From assembly GCA_026710905.1 (NCBI GenBank), contig JAPOQD010000059.1, forward strand, positions 66,021-109,374: a stretch of DNA of 43,354 bases, read 5' to 3'. Source of the stretch: Halieaceae bacterium (GTDB lineage: Bacteria > Pseudomonadota > Gammaproteobacteria > Pseudomonadales > Halieaceae). The first letter of the stretch is position 1. Each line of letters begins with the position of its first letter. This document shows, in pieces, positions 1 to 9,200 of the stretch. A program made the translations under genes and the position numbers. The notes beneath the pieces were generated by a model. It had not been told where the DNA came from and searched no databases. It saw only the letters and a list, made by a program, of their open reading frames with translations.

Positions 1-573
1 CGCTACATACTCAATGACATGGTGGTCGATCAGTCCGGGAATATATTTCTCAGTAATGTGGGTTTTAACTACGAGGCAGGCGAGGAGGTAGTGCCTACAG
101 CGATTATTCGGGTTACCCCGGATGGTACTGTTTATAACGCTGCCGGAGACGTTTGGGCGCCCAATGGCATGGCTATTACCGCAGATGGCAAGACCCTGGT
201 TGTCGGACAGAGCAGTTCACCGGAACTATTGGGCTTTGATCTCGCCAGTGATGGAGAACTCAGTGGCCGCCATGTCTATGCGCTACTGCCGGAAGGAGCG
301 ATTGCCGATGGTATTTGTGTGGATCTTGAGGGGGCACTGTGGGTGGCGAGCCCGCTAACCAGAGAATTTATCCGTGTTAGGCGAGGTGGTGAAGTGACCC
401 ACAGAATCTCAACGGGGGAGCGGTACGCCATTGCTTGCATGTTGGGCGGTGAACACAGGAAGACCTTGTTCTGCATGACCTGTGCGGGTATCAGCCTGTC
501 TGCAAGTGCAGAGGAGCTGGGCGGTCGCATTGAGACCATGACAGTAGAGGTTCCGGGGGCTGGATGGCCTTGA
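1..573 (+). CDS. SMP-30/gluconolactonase-like beta-propeller protein, C-terminal part (5' end outside window)
   Basis: The reading frame is open through the first base, so only the last 190 residues are present. The sequence has the blade repeats of the SMP-30/gluconolactonase/LRE family: NGMAITADGKTLVV, a form of the NG(I/M)A..PDG..L motif, and ADGICVDLEGALWVA, a form of the DG...D..G.LWVA motif. Members bind a divalent metal and usually hydrolyse sugar lactones or other cyclic esters. The TGA stop is 82 bp before a co-directional alcohol dehydrogenase gene and a nitronate monooxygenase-like gene, so it probably belongs to a catabolic operon. The family call is firm; the substrate is unknown. 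Confidence 0.8.
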   Translation, partial: RYILNDMVVDQSGNIFLSNVGFNYEAGEEVVPTAIIRVTPDGTVYNAAGDVWAPNGMAITADGKTLVVGQSSSPELLGFDLASDGELSGRHVYALLPEGAIADGICVDLEGALWVASPLTREFIRVRRGGEVTHRISTGERYAIACMLGGEHRKTLFCMTCAGISLSASAEELGGRIETMTVEVPGAGWP

Positions 574-655
574 TCTTTAACGCTGATCGCCTGTGGCCGG
601 AATCCAGGCGCCGTCGAAGATACCGCCACCGTAAACACTGATTGGAGGAATAACC

Positions 656-1816
656 ATGGCTGAAAATGCTTCTTTAACCATGCGCGCGGCTGTCTACCAT
701 CCTGCCTCGCAAAAATTTGAACTGTGTGACGACGTGGAGATTAGCGCACCCGGTCAACATCAAGTGAGGGTGAAGGTGAAATACTGTGGTCTGTGCCATT
801 CGGACTTGAGTGTGACGATAGGAAATCCCATGCGCGATGCCCCACCCATTGTTGTGGGGCATGAGGCCTCGGGTGTTGTCGAATCGGTCGGACCCGCTGT
901 CACCTCATTGAAACCGGGAGATCACGTTATCTTGACCCCTGTGTCTTCCTGCGGCGAGTGTTATTACTGCCGGCGCAATGAACATAGTATTTGTGTCAAT
1001 GCGTGGTCAGCCATGTCCAACACTTTCCCGGATGGGACCACGGGATTATCCCGGCAGGGTGAAACCATACTGCGAGGCTTGGGGGTTGCAGCGTTGGCTG
1101 AGTATGTGGTGGTCGCCGAGATGGGCGCTATCAAAGTAGGTCAGCAGATCCCTCTGGAAACCGTTTGTGTTACTGGTTGCGCCCTGCAGACTGGGGTCGG
1201 CGCTGTACTGAATACCGCCAGAATTGAGCGAGGCGCAACGGTAGTTGTTTCAGGTCTTGGGGGGATTGGTAGCGCCGTAGTGCAGGGCGCGCGTATTGCC
1301 CGGGCAAGTACCATCGTTGGGGTTGACCCGATTTCAGAGCGTCGTGTGAGCGCTTTGAACTTCGGCGCCACCCATGTGCTTGATCCGGTAACGGAGGATG
1401 TGCAGGCGACTTGCCTGGAACTGACCAACCATATCGGTATGGACTATGCCTTTGAAACAGCGGGTAAGGCCGCATTGATTGAGCAGGGAATCAGCCTGAC
1501 CCGCATGGGGGGCACTACGGTGATAGTTGGGTCGCCCAAATTCGAGGAGAGCCTGAGCATTCCCAATGTGGTGATGTTCGGCGCGACTGAAAAAAAGCTC
1601 TGTGGCTGTATGTTGGGGTCCTGTAATTCCGTTGTGGAAATTCCCCGCCTCGTCAATTTTGGCCAACAGGGTATGCTGGACATGGATGCCATGATCACCC
1701 GCCGCCGGCCTTTGGAAGAAATTGGCGAGGGAATTGATGATCTGTCCCATTGCCGGGGCATTCGTACCGTCATCGAAATGGATTCAGGTAGAGACGCAAA
1801 GAGAGACTGGAGCTGA
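656..1816 (+). CDS. Zinc-dependent alcohol dehydrogenase (MDR superfamily)
   Basis: A 386-residue medium-chain dehydrogenase of normal family length. The ATG is preceded by GGAGG at a good distance. The catalytic zinc ligands are visible as C47 in YCGLCHSD and H69-E70 in GHEASG. The structural zinc site is C99, C102, C105 and C113. The NAD(P)-binding Rossmann turn GLGGIG lies at about 200-205. Such enzymes interconvert alcohols and aldehydes or ketones in the cytoplasm. It lies between an SMP-30-like gene and a nitronate monooxygenase-like gene on the same strand (82 and 44 bp gaps), which suggests a shared degradation pathway. The physiological substrate cannot be read from the sequence. Confidence 0.9.
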   Translation: MAENASLTMRAAVYHPASQKFELCDDVEISAPGQHQVRVKVKYCGLCHSDLSVTIGNPMRDAPPIVVGHEASGVVESVGPAVTSLKPGDHVILTPVSSCGECYYCRRNEHSICVNAWSAMSNTFPDGTTGLSRQGETILRGLGVAALAEYVVVAEMGAIKVGQQIPLETVCVTGCALQTGVGAVLNTARIERGATVVVSGLGGIGSAVVQGARIARASTIVGVDPISERRVSALNFGATHVLDPVTEDVQATCLELTNHIGMDYAFETAGKAALIEQGISLTRMGGTTVIVGSPKFEESLSIPNVVMFGATEKKLCGCMLGSCNSVVEIPRLVNFGQQGMLDMDAMITRRRPLEEIGEGIDDLSHCRGIRTVIEMDSGRDAKRDWS

Positions 1817-1860
1817 GAGAGTCTTGCCGCGCAGTTTGGTCGGCAGGAAGGAGATTTGAC

Positions 1861-2976
1861 ATGAAAACTGAAATTTGTGAACGGCTTGGGATTGACGTGC
1901 CGATATTCGCTTTTACACACTGCCGGGATGTCGTGGTTGAAGTGTGTAAAGCCGGAGGCATTGGTGTACTTGGAGTGGCCGGATTTACCCCGACACAGCT
2001 AAAGGCAGAGTTGGACTGGATCGACGATCATATTGGTGATCGTTTCTACGGAATCGATGTGATCATGCCAATGAAAGACCTGGCAAAGGACGTCCCGGAT
2101 CTCGATAGTCTAATTCCCGAGGAGCACAAGGCCTGGGTAGAACATGTGATGCAACGTTACAACATTCCGCCCTTGCCGGAAGAGGCTGAGGGAGAAAGTA
2201 GTCACGGTATTTCAGGTGATCAAATTGGCTGGCAGCACGATATAGCCCGGGCGTCGCTCGAGGAGGGTTTTAGGCACCCAAACTGCAAGGTGATGGTCAA
2301 TGCCCTGGGTACGCCTCCCGATGACATCATGGCTGAGTGTAAGAAGAAGGACATTTTGGTGGGCGCTCTGGCCGGGCGGTTGAAGCATGCATTAGCGCAC
2401 AAGGCGGGGGGAGTCGATTTCATTATCGCCCAGGGCCACGAAGCTGGCGGCCATACCGGTGAAGTCACCACCATGGTACTGGTTCCCCAGGTGGTAGATG
2501 CTGTCATGCCGCTTCCGGTGCTGGCCGCGGGGGGTATTGGGTCAGGTCGGCAGGCAGCGGCTGCACTGGCCTTGGGAGCCCAGGGCATTTGGTGTGGCTC
2601 AATCTGGTTGACATCACCAGAGTCTGAAGTCGAGCCTCTGCAGAAATCCAAGTTGATCGATGCCAATTCCGAGGAAACTGTCAGGACTCGTATGCTCTCG
2701 GGGAAGCCCGCTCGCATGCTGAAATCAAAGTGGACCGAAGCATGGAATGAGGCGGATTGTCCCGGCTTTCTGCCAATGCCACTGCAAGGCATGCTGGTAA
2801 TGGAGGCCAATCGCCGGATTGACCGCGCTCAGGACAGAGAGTTGGCATTTTACCCGGCCGGCCAGGTGGTGGGACAACTGAACCAGGAGAAAGACTGCCG
2901 TACGATTATGTACGAATTGATGGAAGAGTATGCAGATACCGTGGAGCGAATGTATGCCAATTTGCACGGGGAGTAA
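1861..2976 (+). CDS. Nitronate monooxygenase family protein (2-nitropropane dioxygenase-like)
   Basis: A 371-residue FMN-binding TIM-barrel protein. The ATG follows GGAAGGAG at the usual spacing. The family signature GHEAGGHTG is at 192-200. A glycine-rich phosphate-binding stretch (LAAGGIGSGRQ, then LGAQGIWCGS) follows, as expected for nitronate monooxygenases and related enoyl-reductase-like flavoproteins. True nitronate monooxygenases oxidise alkyl nitronates, but many members in catabolic clusters act on other substrates. The 44-bp gap after the alcohol dehydrogenase suggests co-transcription. The exact reaction is inferred only. Confidence 0.85.
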   Translation: MKTEICERLGIDVPIFAFTHCRDVVVEVCKAGGIGVLGVAGFTPTQLKAELDWIDDHIGDRFYGIDVIMPMKDLAKDVPDLDSLIPEEHKAWVEHVMQRYNIPPLPEEAEGESSHGISGDQIGWQHDIARASLEEGFRHPNCKVMVNALGTPPDDIMAECKKKDILVGALAGRLKHALAHKAGGVDFIIAQGHEAGGHTGEVTTMVLVPQVVDAVMPLPVLAAGGIGSGRQAAAALALGAQGIWCGSIWLTSPESEVEPLQKSKLIDANSEETVRTRMLSGKPARMLKSKWTEAWNEADCPGFLPMPLQGMLVMEANRRIDRAQDRELAFYPAGQVVGQLNQEKDCRTIMYELMEEYADTVERMYANLHGE

Positions 2977-3438
2977 TCGTTACGGCTGGAGAAGGATGCC
3001 CGGCATGCCATTTTTCGCCGATCCATACACGAATTCGTGATTCAGGCAACAAGGCTCAAGTACGCATCCATGACATCCCGGGGAGCGCACAGGGCGCCGG
3101 CATCCGTTCCTGTCCCGGCCAACCTTTTTTTTCAAGTCTTGCCCCCATTTTCGACCGGATTAACGGCTGAAATAGCGATAACACACCGACAAAAGATAGG
3201 TAATTTCCATGGTTCTAATAGACTGTTGCTTACAATCAAATTCGAAAAAGAGAAAATATACTTGAAATCTTGAAAATTATAGATAACATTCGCCGCTGCG
3301 GTTTCCCGTGAAGAAAGCAAAAGGCAGAAAGCAGAATACGGAATAAAGGTCTGTTTTTGGCCTGCCGATGCCAAACGGGCGACTGAGTAGGTGAACCCAG
3401 GTTCACAAAGATAAATTGAAATACAGGAAAATAGCTAA
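2977..3438. other. Intergenic region, 462 bp, no supported gene
   Basis: The open frames here have atypical composition and no recognisable motif. The right half (about 3180-3300) is AT-rich and probably carries the promoter of the small H-NS-like gene that begins at 3439. I could not fix a convincing -35/-10 pair or a terminator for the upstream operon. Confidence 0.5.
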
Positions 3439-3618
3439 ATGAGCAATCTTGAAGAACTACTGCAACAGCAGGAAGACCTGAAAAAACAGATTAAACTAGC
3501 TTCCAAGGCTGAACGTGTTGAAGCACTTAAATCAGTTAGATCATTGTGCAAGCAGCACGGTTTTACAGCATCAATGCTGAAGGGCGCACTGGCGAGCGGT
3601 CGTACCAGACGTAAGTAA
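3439..3618 (+). CDS. Short H-NS-like protein (oligomerisation part only)
   Basis: The ATG at 3439 opens a 59-residue frame ending at TAA. It starts MSNLEELLQQQEDLKKQI, a leucine-rich coiled coil, then has VEALKSVRSLCKQHGFTASML and a basic tail GRTRRK. This matches the N-terminal and linker part of the H-NS family proteins common in beta- and gammaproteobacteria, in which a coiled-coil start leads into a region like ARALMAEYGLT. The usual C-terminal DNA-binding loop is missing. It may therefore modulate full-length H-NS-type proteins by hetero-oligomerisation, or bind DNA through the basic tail. A hairpin directly after the stop suggests a monocistronic unit. The gene is supported by composition and by the terminator; the function is inference. 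Confidence 0.65.
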   Translation: MSNLEELLQQQEDLKKQIKLASKAERVEALKSVRSLCKQHGFTASMLKGALASGRTRRK

Positions 3619-3627
3619 TAGCAAATT

Positions 3628-3669
3628 AAGTATGCTTAAATCTTTTTGTCCAAGAGTTTGAGCATACTT
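3628..3669 (+). terminator. Hairpin after the H-NS-like gene, probable terminator
   Basis: An inverted repeat AAGTATGCTTAAA (3628-3640) pairs with TTTGAGCATACTT (3657-3669) with a single G-T mismatch. The loop contains a further TCTT/AAGA pairing. It lies 10 bp after the TAA stop. The 3' T-run is short, so it may be a weak or bidirectional terminator. Confidence 0.55.
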
Positions 3670-3832
3670 TGAACTGACAGACTTCCAAGTCTGTTAATCC
3701 CGGCCTGATCTGATTATTCCCCTTCCGGAACGGGAGGGGACGGGTCGGGTTTTGCGCTAGTCGTTGCCTGGGATAGTTGCGGCGCGGCCGGTGGTTCCCG
3801 TTCTGTCCTGTTACCCGCTGGGAAGAGACTTG

Positions 3833-4288
3833 ATGCCGGCCACGGAACATGAGTTGTGGATGAAGCGAGCGCTGGAACTGGCGGAGTCCGCTGCCTCAGC
3901 GAACGAAGTACCCGTGGGCGCGGTGCTGGTGCGAGCCGGGGAACTGCTCGGCGAAGGCCGTAATCAGATGATTTCCAGCAATGATCCGACTGCCCACGCC
4001 GAGCAGGTTGCGCTGCGCAATGCAGCAAGCAAACAGGCGAACTTCCGGCTGCCGGGAAGCACACTCTATGTCACTCTTGAACCCTGCACGATGTGTGTAG
4101 GCGCCATGCTACATGCCCGGGTCGAAAAACTGATTTTTGCTGCCCGCGAGCCCCGTGCGGGTGTGGTTTGCAGCCGGGCGCGATTACTTGACGAGGAATT
4201 CTATAACCATCGAATCGAGTGGGAAGAAGGATTGTTGGCGGACGAGAGCGCCCAACTGCTACAGGCGTTTTTCCGTATCAGACGCTAG
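3833..4288 (+). CDS. tadA: tRNA-specific adenosine deaminase TadA
   Basis: TadA converts A34 to inosine in the anticodon of tRNA-Arg(ACG). The ATG at 3833 gives 151 residues and a start (MPATEHELWMKRALELA) that aligns with known TadA N-termini; an upstream start at 3764 would add 23 unlikely residues. The zinc and catalytic motif is H55-A-E57, with C85 and C88 in EPCTMC. EVPVGAVLV near the start is also typical. It faces mltF tail to tail, with a repeat-derived hairpin between them. The tadA-mltF-purL neighbourhood is common in gammaproteobacteria. Confidence 0.93.
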   Translation: MPATEHELWMKRALELAESAASANEVPVGAVLVRAGELLGEGRNQMISSNDPTAHAEQVALRNAASKQANFRLPGSTLYVTLEPCTMCVGAMLHARVEKLIFAAREPRAGVVCSRARLLDEEFYNHRIEWEEGLLADESAQLLQAFFRIRR

Positions 4289-4324
4289 CCCGCATATTGC
4301 ATCAGTGGATGCGATGATCGCGCA

Positions 4325-4372
4325 GAAAAAAAGGGGTCAGAGCCCTTTTTTCAACCCCTTTTTTCCAGTAGC
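4325..4372. repeat. Family 1 palindromic repeat, single copy (core GGGGTCAGAGCCC)
   Basis: AAAAAAGGGGTCAGAGCCC is followed by a T-run and then CCCCTTTTTT, so AAAAAAGGGG can pair with CCCCTTTTTT. The same core occurs twice in inverted orientation at 5999-6090. It lies between the converging tadA and mltF genes and could serve as a bidirectional terminator. The core resembles REP-type sequences linked to RAYT transposases in many proteobacteria. Confidence 0.7.
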
Positions 4373-4467
4373 AAAAGACACTTCATTATGAACATTCTGT
4401 GATCGTTCGAATTCGACATGCTCCAAAGCGTATTTGAAAGATAGTATTGGAGCGGTTGTTGACGGAA

Positions 4468-5862
4468 TTATTCCGGAGTTTTCAGCGCGAGCTTGGTGGG
4501 CAAGCGGGGGCGGCTATGCCCGATATCTCTCCAACTTAAAATCCTGTAGTAGTTGCGGATGTTCCTTACATAGGTGACCGGCTCATTGCCCCGGGCATAT
4601 CCGTGACGGGTGTGCTTGTAGTACTGTTCTTCTTCCAACAACGGCAGGAACGCTGCGACCTCTTCCCACAAGTGAGGGTCTCCCCCGTTGCGTTCGGTAA
4701 TTACCCGTGCGTCTTCCAGGCTGCCACGTCCGACATTGTAGGCGGCCAGGGCGAACCAGGTGCGGTGGGGTTCGACGATGTCATTCGGCAACAGGAGCTT
4801 GATCTTGTTGAGGTAGCGACTGCCACCGCGCAGGTTTTGCAACAGGTCCAGCCGGTTGCTGATTCCCATCTCGCGCGCGGTGTCGCTGGTCAGCATCATC
4901 ATGCCGCGCACCCCGGTACGTGACTGGGCGAGGGGGTCCCAGTGTGACTCCTGATAGGCAATGGCCGCTAACAGACGCCAATCCATTTGATATTCCCTCG
5001 CCACTTCTCGGATATCCGCCTCGTAATTGGGCAGTTCGTGTTCCATATTGCTCAGGAAGGTGTGCAGATGCGCCGGCTCCAGGCCCGAAAAATGAGCAAA
5101 CTGCTGTTCCTTCAATACCGTCAATTGCCCGCTCTCCTGCAGATACAGAAGAAAGTCGTTGGCGCGCGTAAGCAAGCGCTTTGAGGCAGTGCCGCGAGGG
5201 AAATACCATACCAACTGCTCGGCGCGTTCAACGGAGAATGCCGGTTCAACTCCCGGATGCAAATAGCGCCAGGCCGTAAACACATCGGAGTCCACGATGG
5301 CGTATTCCGCCTTGCCCGCAGTCAGCAAATCCAATAGTTCGGTGGGCGCGTTAACATCGATTTCGTCCCAACTCAGGTTTGGCTCCGAGTCTTTGAGCAA
5401 TGCCAGCGTGTGGGATTGAACCCCGCCCGCGGCGGCGACAAGACGGCCTTTCTTCAGGTCTGCATAGTGTTGGGGTTGCTCAGCGCCGGGCGCCAGTACT
5501 AGCTGTGATTTCACTTCATGATACGGGCGGCTGGAGAGAAATTCCTGTTTGCCGGTAGTGCCCAGGACGAGCGGAGCGGAGATAAGGTCCACTTGGTTTT
5601 GATCAAGGTATTGCAACAGTTCGGAAAAACTGCGCCGTTGGTGGAGTTCCAGCTCAACCCCAAGCTCTTCCGCAAACAGGTAGGCCAATTGGTATTCGAG
5701 ACCACTTTGGGCGGCATGAAAGTTAGCCGGGCTGTTGCGGATAGCCACACGCAGAACTCCATCTTTCTCGATTTGCCCGAGCCGATCTTCCTGGGCGCAG
5801 CCGGCCAGGATCAGAACGAACAACAGAAAACCGGATTTTGCAGTGATAAGGACTGTCTTCAT
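4468..5862 (-). CDS. mltF: Membrane-bound lytic murein transglycosylase F (MltF)
   Basis: A two-domain lipoprotein of 464 residues from the ATG at 5862 (a GTG two codons upstream is an alternative). The signal peptide ends with a lipobox LAGC. The N-terminal half is a periplasmic solute-binding-like domain (GVLRVAIRNSPANF, then GLEYQLAYLFAEELG). The C-terminal half is a goose-lysozyme-like transglycosylase domain with the catalytic glutamate at about E305 in AIAYQESHWDP and the later AAYNVGRG motif. MltF cleaves the MurNAc-GlcNAc bond of peptidoglycan at the inner face of the outer membrane. It is divergent from purL and convergent with tadA, as in other gammaproteobacteria. Confidence 0.93.
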   Translation of the reverse strand: MKTVLITAKSGFLLFVLILAGCAQEDRLGQIEKDGVLRVAIRNSPANFHAAQSGLEYQLAYLFAEELGVELELHQRRSFSELLQYLDQNQVDLISAPLVLGTTGKQEFLSSRPYHEVKSQLVLAPGAEQPQHYADLKKGRLVAAAGGVQSHTLALLKDSEPNLSWDEIDVNAPTELLDLLTAGKAEYAIVDSDVFTAWRYLHPGVEPAFSVERAEQLVWYFPRGTASKRLLTRANDFLLYLQESGQLTVLKEQQFAHFSGLEPAHLHTFLSNMEHELPNYEADIREVAREYQMDWRLLAAIAYQESHWDPLAQSRTGVRGMMMLTSDTAREMGISNRLDLLQNLRGGSRYLNKIKLLLPNDIVEPHRTWFALAAYNVGRGSLEDARVITERNGGDPHLWEEVAAFLPLLEEEQYYKHTRHGYARGNEPVTYVRNIRNYYRILSWRDIGHSRPRLPTKLALKTPE

Positions 5863-5998
5863 CGCCACACGCCAGGAGGCCGCCCCTCCGGTGGGGCATT
5901 TTTATTAGCACTTGCGGTGCTCATACTTTGCATATGTTCCATAATCCCGGCGCGAGTCTAGGAAAACTGGAGCCATGGCGCCAGCAAAAAAATACCCG

Positions 5999-6090
5999 TA
6001 AAAAAGGGGTCAGAGCCCTTTAATCCCTTCGGTTACTCGGCGGGGCCTTTCACCTGGGATTGGATTAAAGGGCTCTGACCCCTTTTTTCT
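5999..6090. repeat. Family 1 repeats, two copies in inverted orientation
   Basis: AAAAAAGGGGTCAGAGCCC followed by TTTAATCCC on the left is mirrored by GGATTAAA followed by GGGCTCTGACCCC and a T-run on the right. The arms are almost perfectly complementary over about 28 bp, with about 30 bp between them. The pair lies in the divergent mltF/purL promoter region, just upstream of the purL leader. This is the layout of REP doublets (BIME-like). Confidence 0.8.
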
Positions 6091-6229
6091 ACACCACTTG
6101 TGGCTATCATCGGCGTGGTCGCGGCGGAAAAAACCCTACTGCGTAAACACCTCAGGTACAGTAGACACCCGGGAAATCAAGTACAATGCCGCTTTTTTTT
6201 GCGGCCCCTTGCCCAGAGGCAGTTCCCTC

Positions 6230-9200
6230 ATGCTCATCCTGCGTGGCGCACCTGCTCTTTCGGATTTCAGGCTCGGCAAACTTTCCTCAAAACTCCACAA
6301 TATCAATCGCGGTTGCGGCCGGATTCGCGCCGAATTCGTCCACTTCGCCCAACTTGATGGCGTGCTGGATAATCGGCAAAGGCAGCGTCTGGAAAGCCTG
6401 CTGAAGTATGGGCAGGAACCGGCGGCAGAGCGCTTCCCGGGTACATTGTTCCTGGTGACGCCACGTATCGGCACCATTTCCCCCTGGTCGAGCAAGGCCA
6501 CGGATATCGCCCACAACTGCGGCTTGAAACAAGTTCAGCGGCTGGAGCGGGGTGTGGCGTATTACCTGGAGTTGCCGGAGGCAGTGGACGCTGCCCTCTA
6601 TTCCACGCTGGCCGCCTGCCTGCACGACCGCATGGTGGAGCAGGTATTGCCCGAGTTGGCGATGGCCGGGCGACTGTTCAGACAGGAAACACCCCGGCCC
6701 ATGCGCAGTATCGATGTGCTGGATGGCGGCGCCGAGGCCCTCAATTCGGCAAATAACACGCTGGGCCTGGCCCTGTCCGGCGATGAGATGCAGTATCTGC
6801 TGGACTGTTTCCTGCAACTTGGCCGCAATCCCACCGATGTTGAGTTGATGATGTTCGCCCAGGCCAATTCCGAACATTGCCGCCACAAGATTTTCAATGC
6901 CTCCTGGGAGGTGGACGGTGAGCCGCAGGCCCATTCCCTGTTCGAGATGATCCGCAATACCCATGAACAGGCTGGCGACCGGGTGTTGTCGGCCTATTCC
7001 GACAATGCCGCGGTTGTAGAGGGTAGCCGGGCTGGGCGATTTTATCCCCGGCCGGGCAGCGGCCAGTACGGCTACTCCCGGGAAGACATCCATCTGCTGA
7101 TGAAGGTCGAAACCCACAACCATCCCACGGCCATCGCGCCCTATCCTGGAGCGGGCACCGGGGCGGGGGGGGAAATACGGGACGAAGCCGCGGTGGGCCG
7201 GGGTTCCAAGCCCAAAGCCGGCCTGACCGGTTTTAGCGTCTCCAATCTCCGAATACCCAGGTTTCCCCAGCCCTGGGAACAGCACTACGGCAAGCCCGCC
7301 CGCCTCGCCGCGGCCCTGGACATCATGCTGGAAGGCCCGATTGGCGGGGCCGCCTACAATAACGAATTCGGCAGGCCCAATCTGTGTGGTTACTTCCGCA
7401 CCTGGGAGGCGCCGGCCATGGGTCCGGAAGGCCTTGAAGTTCGCGGTTATCACAAGCCCATCATGATTGCCGGTGGTTTCGGTAATATTCGCGCGCAGCA
7501 TGTCGCCAAGGGAGGTTTTGCTGCTGGAGCCCGGCTGGTGGTGCTGGGAGGACCCGCCATGCTGATTGGTCTGGGCGGCGGCGCCGCCAGTTCCATGGCC
7601 AGTGGGCAGAGTACCGAAGACCTCGACTTCGCCTCTGTGCAAAGACAAAACCCGGAAATGGAACGCCGCTGTCAGGAGGTCATTGACCGCTGTTGGCAGT
7701 TGGGAGAAAACAATCCCATTGCCTTCATTCACGATGTGGGGGCGGGGGGGCTGGCCAATGCCCTACCCGAGTTGGTCAAGGACGGCGGCCGGGGAGGGCG
7801 CTTCGAATTGCGCGAGGCGCCAAACGATGAACCGGGTATGTCACCCCTGGAGATTTGGTGTAACGAATCTCAGGAGCGTTACGTGTTGGCCATAGCAGAG
7901 CAGGACTTGGCCTGTTTTAGCGAAATTTGCGAGCGCGAACGTTGCCCCTTCGCCGTGGTCGGCGAAGCCCTGGAGGAAGCTGAATTCAAGGTGAATGACC
8001 GTGAATTCGGCAATCAGCCGGTGGCTTTGCCGCTATCGGTCTTGTTCGGCAAGACGCCGCGCATGCATCGGCAGTTCAAGCGCAGGCCGATTCATCAGCC
8101 CGAACTTGATCTGAAGGGTGTGGAACTGGGCGCCGCGCTGGAGCGGGTGTTGCGCTTGCCCACGGTGGCCAGCAAACAGTTTCTGATTACCATCGCCGAC
8201 CGCAGCGTGACAGGAATGGTGGCGCGGGACCAGATGGTAGGTCCCTGGCAGGTGCCGGTGGCCGACTGCGCGGTCACTACCGTGGCCTACGACAGCCCGG
8301 CCGGTGAAGCGATGGCAATGGGTGAGCGTAGCCCACTGGCCCTGGTCAATGGGCCGGCTTCCGGGCGCATGGCGGTCGCGGAGGCCATTACCAATATCGC
8401 CGCGGCCCGCATCGGCCGGCTCAGTGATATCAAGTTGTCGGCGAACTGGATGTGCGCGGCGGGTCATGGATCTGAAGATCAGACGCTGTTCGATACCGTC
8501 AAGGCGGTCGGTCTGGAGTTCTGCCCGGCCCTGGGCCTCACCATCCCGGTGGGTAAGGATTCCATGTCCATGCGCACCACCTGGCGGGATGCCGGTCAGG
8601 ACAAGGCGGTGACCGCACCGGTATCTCTCATTGTCTCGGCATTCGCCCCGGTGCTGGATACCGGCCTGACCCTGACCCCCCAGTTGCGCGAGCCCGCCGA
8701 GGAACATCCTTTGTTCCTGTTCGACGTAGCCGCGGGCCGGCAGCGGCTTGCCGGATCAGCCCTGGCCCAGGTGTATGGCCAACTGGGAGACGAGGCGCCG
8801 GATGTGGAACAACCCGGCCGGCTGGCAGGCCTGTTCAAATTGGTGCAGGAGGCGATGCAACAGAAGCTGTTGTTGGCCTACCACGACCGATCCGACGGCG
8901 GCCTGCTGGTCACGGTGCTGGAAATGGCGTTTGCCGGGCGCTGCGGTTTTCACCTGGACATCGCGGGCCTGGGAGAGGATGCGCTGGCGGCTTTGTTCAA
9001 TGAAGAAGCGGGCGCCGTCCTGCAGACGCCGAGGGACCGGGTTGAGGAATTTACCGCGTTGGCCCGGCGCCTGGGCGTACAGGATTGCCTCACCCTGCTG
9101 GGCCATGCGGCGGCGGGTGATGCGTTGCGGATAACTGCTGCCGGGCAAGACCTGTGGCGGGATTCTCGCCGGCGCATGCAGCAGATATGGAGTGAAACCA

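Noticed and set aside
3037-3273. Open frame of 78 codons between the nitronate monooxygenase-like and H-NS-like genes
   Set aside because: No ribosome binding site, unusual composition and no recognisable motif; it runs through the AT-rich promoter region.
6287-7732. Long open frame (481 codons) on the minus strand inside purL
   Set aside because: It is a shadow of the GC-rich purL coding frame; purL is certain and the shadow has no family motif.
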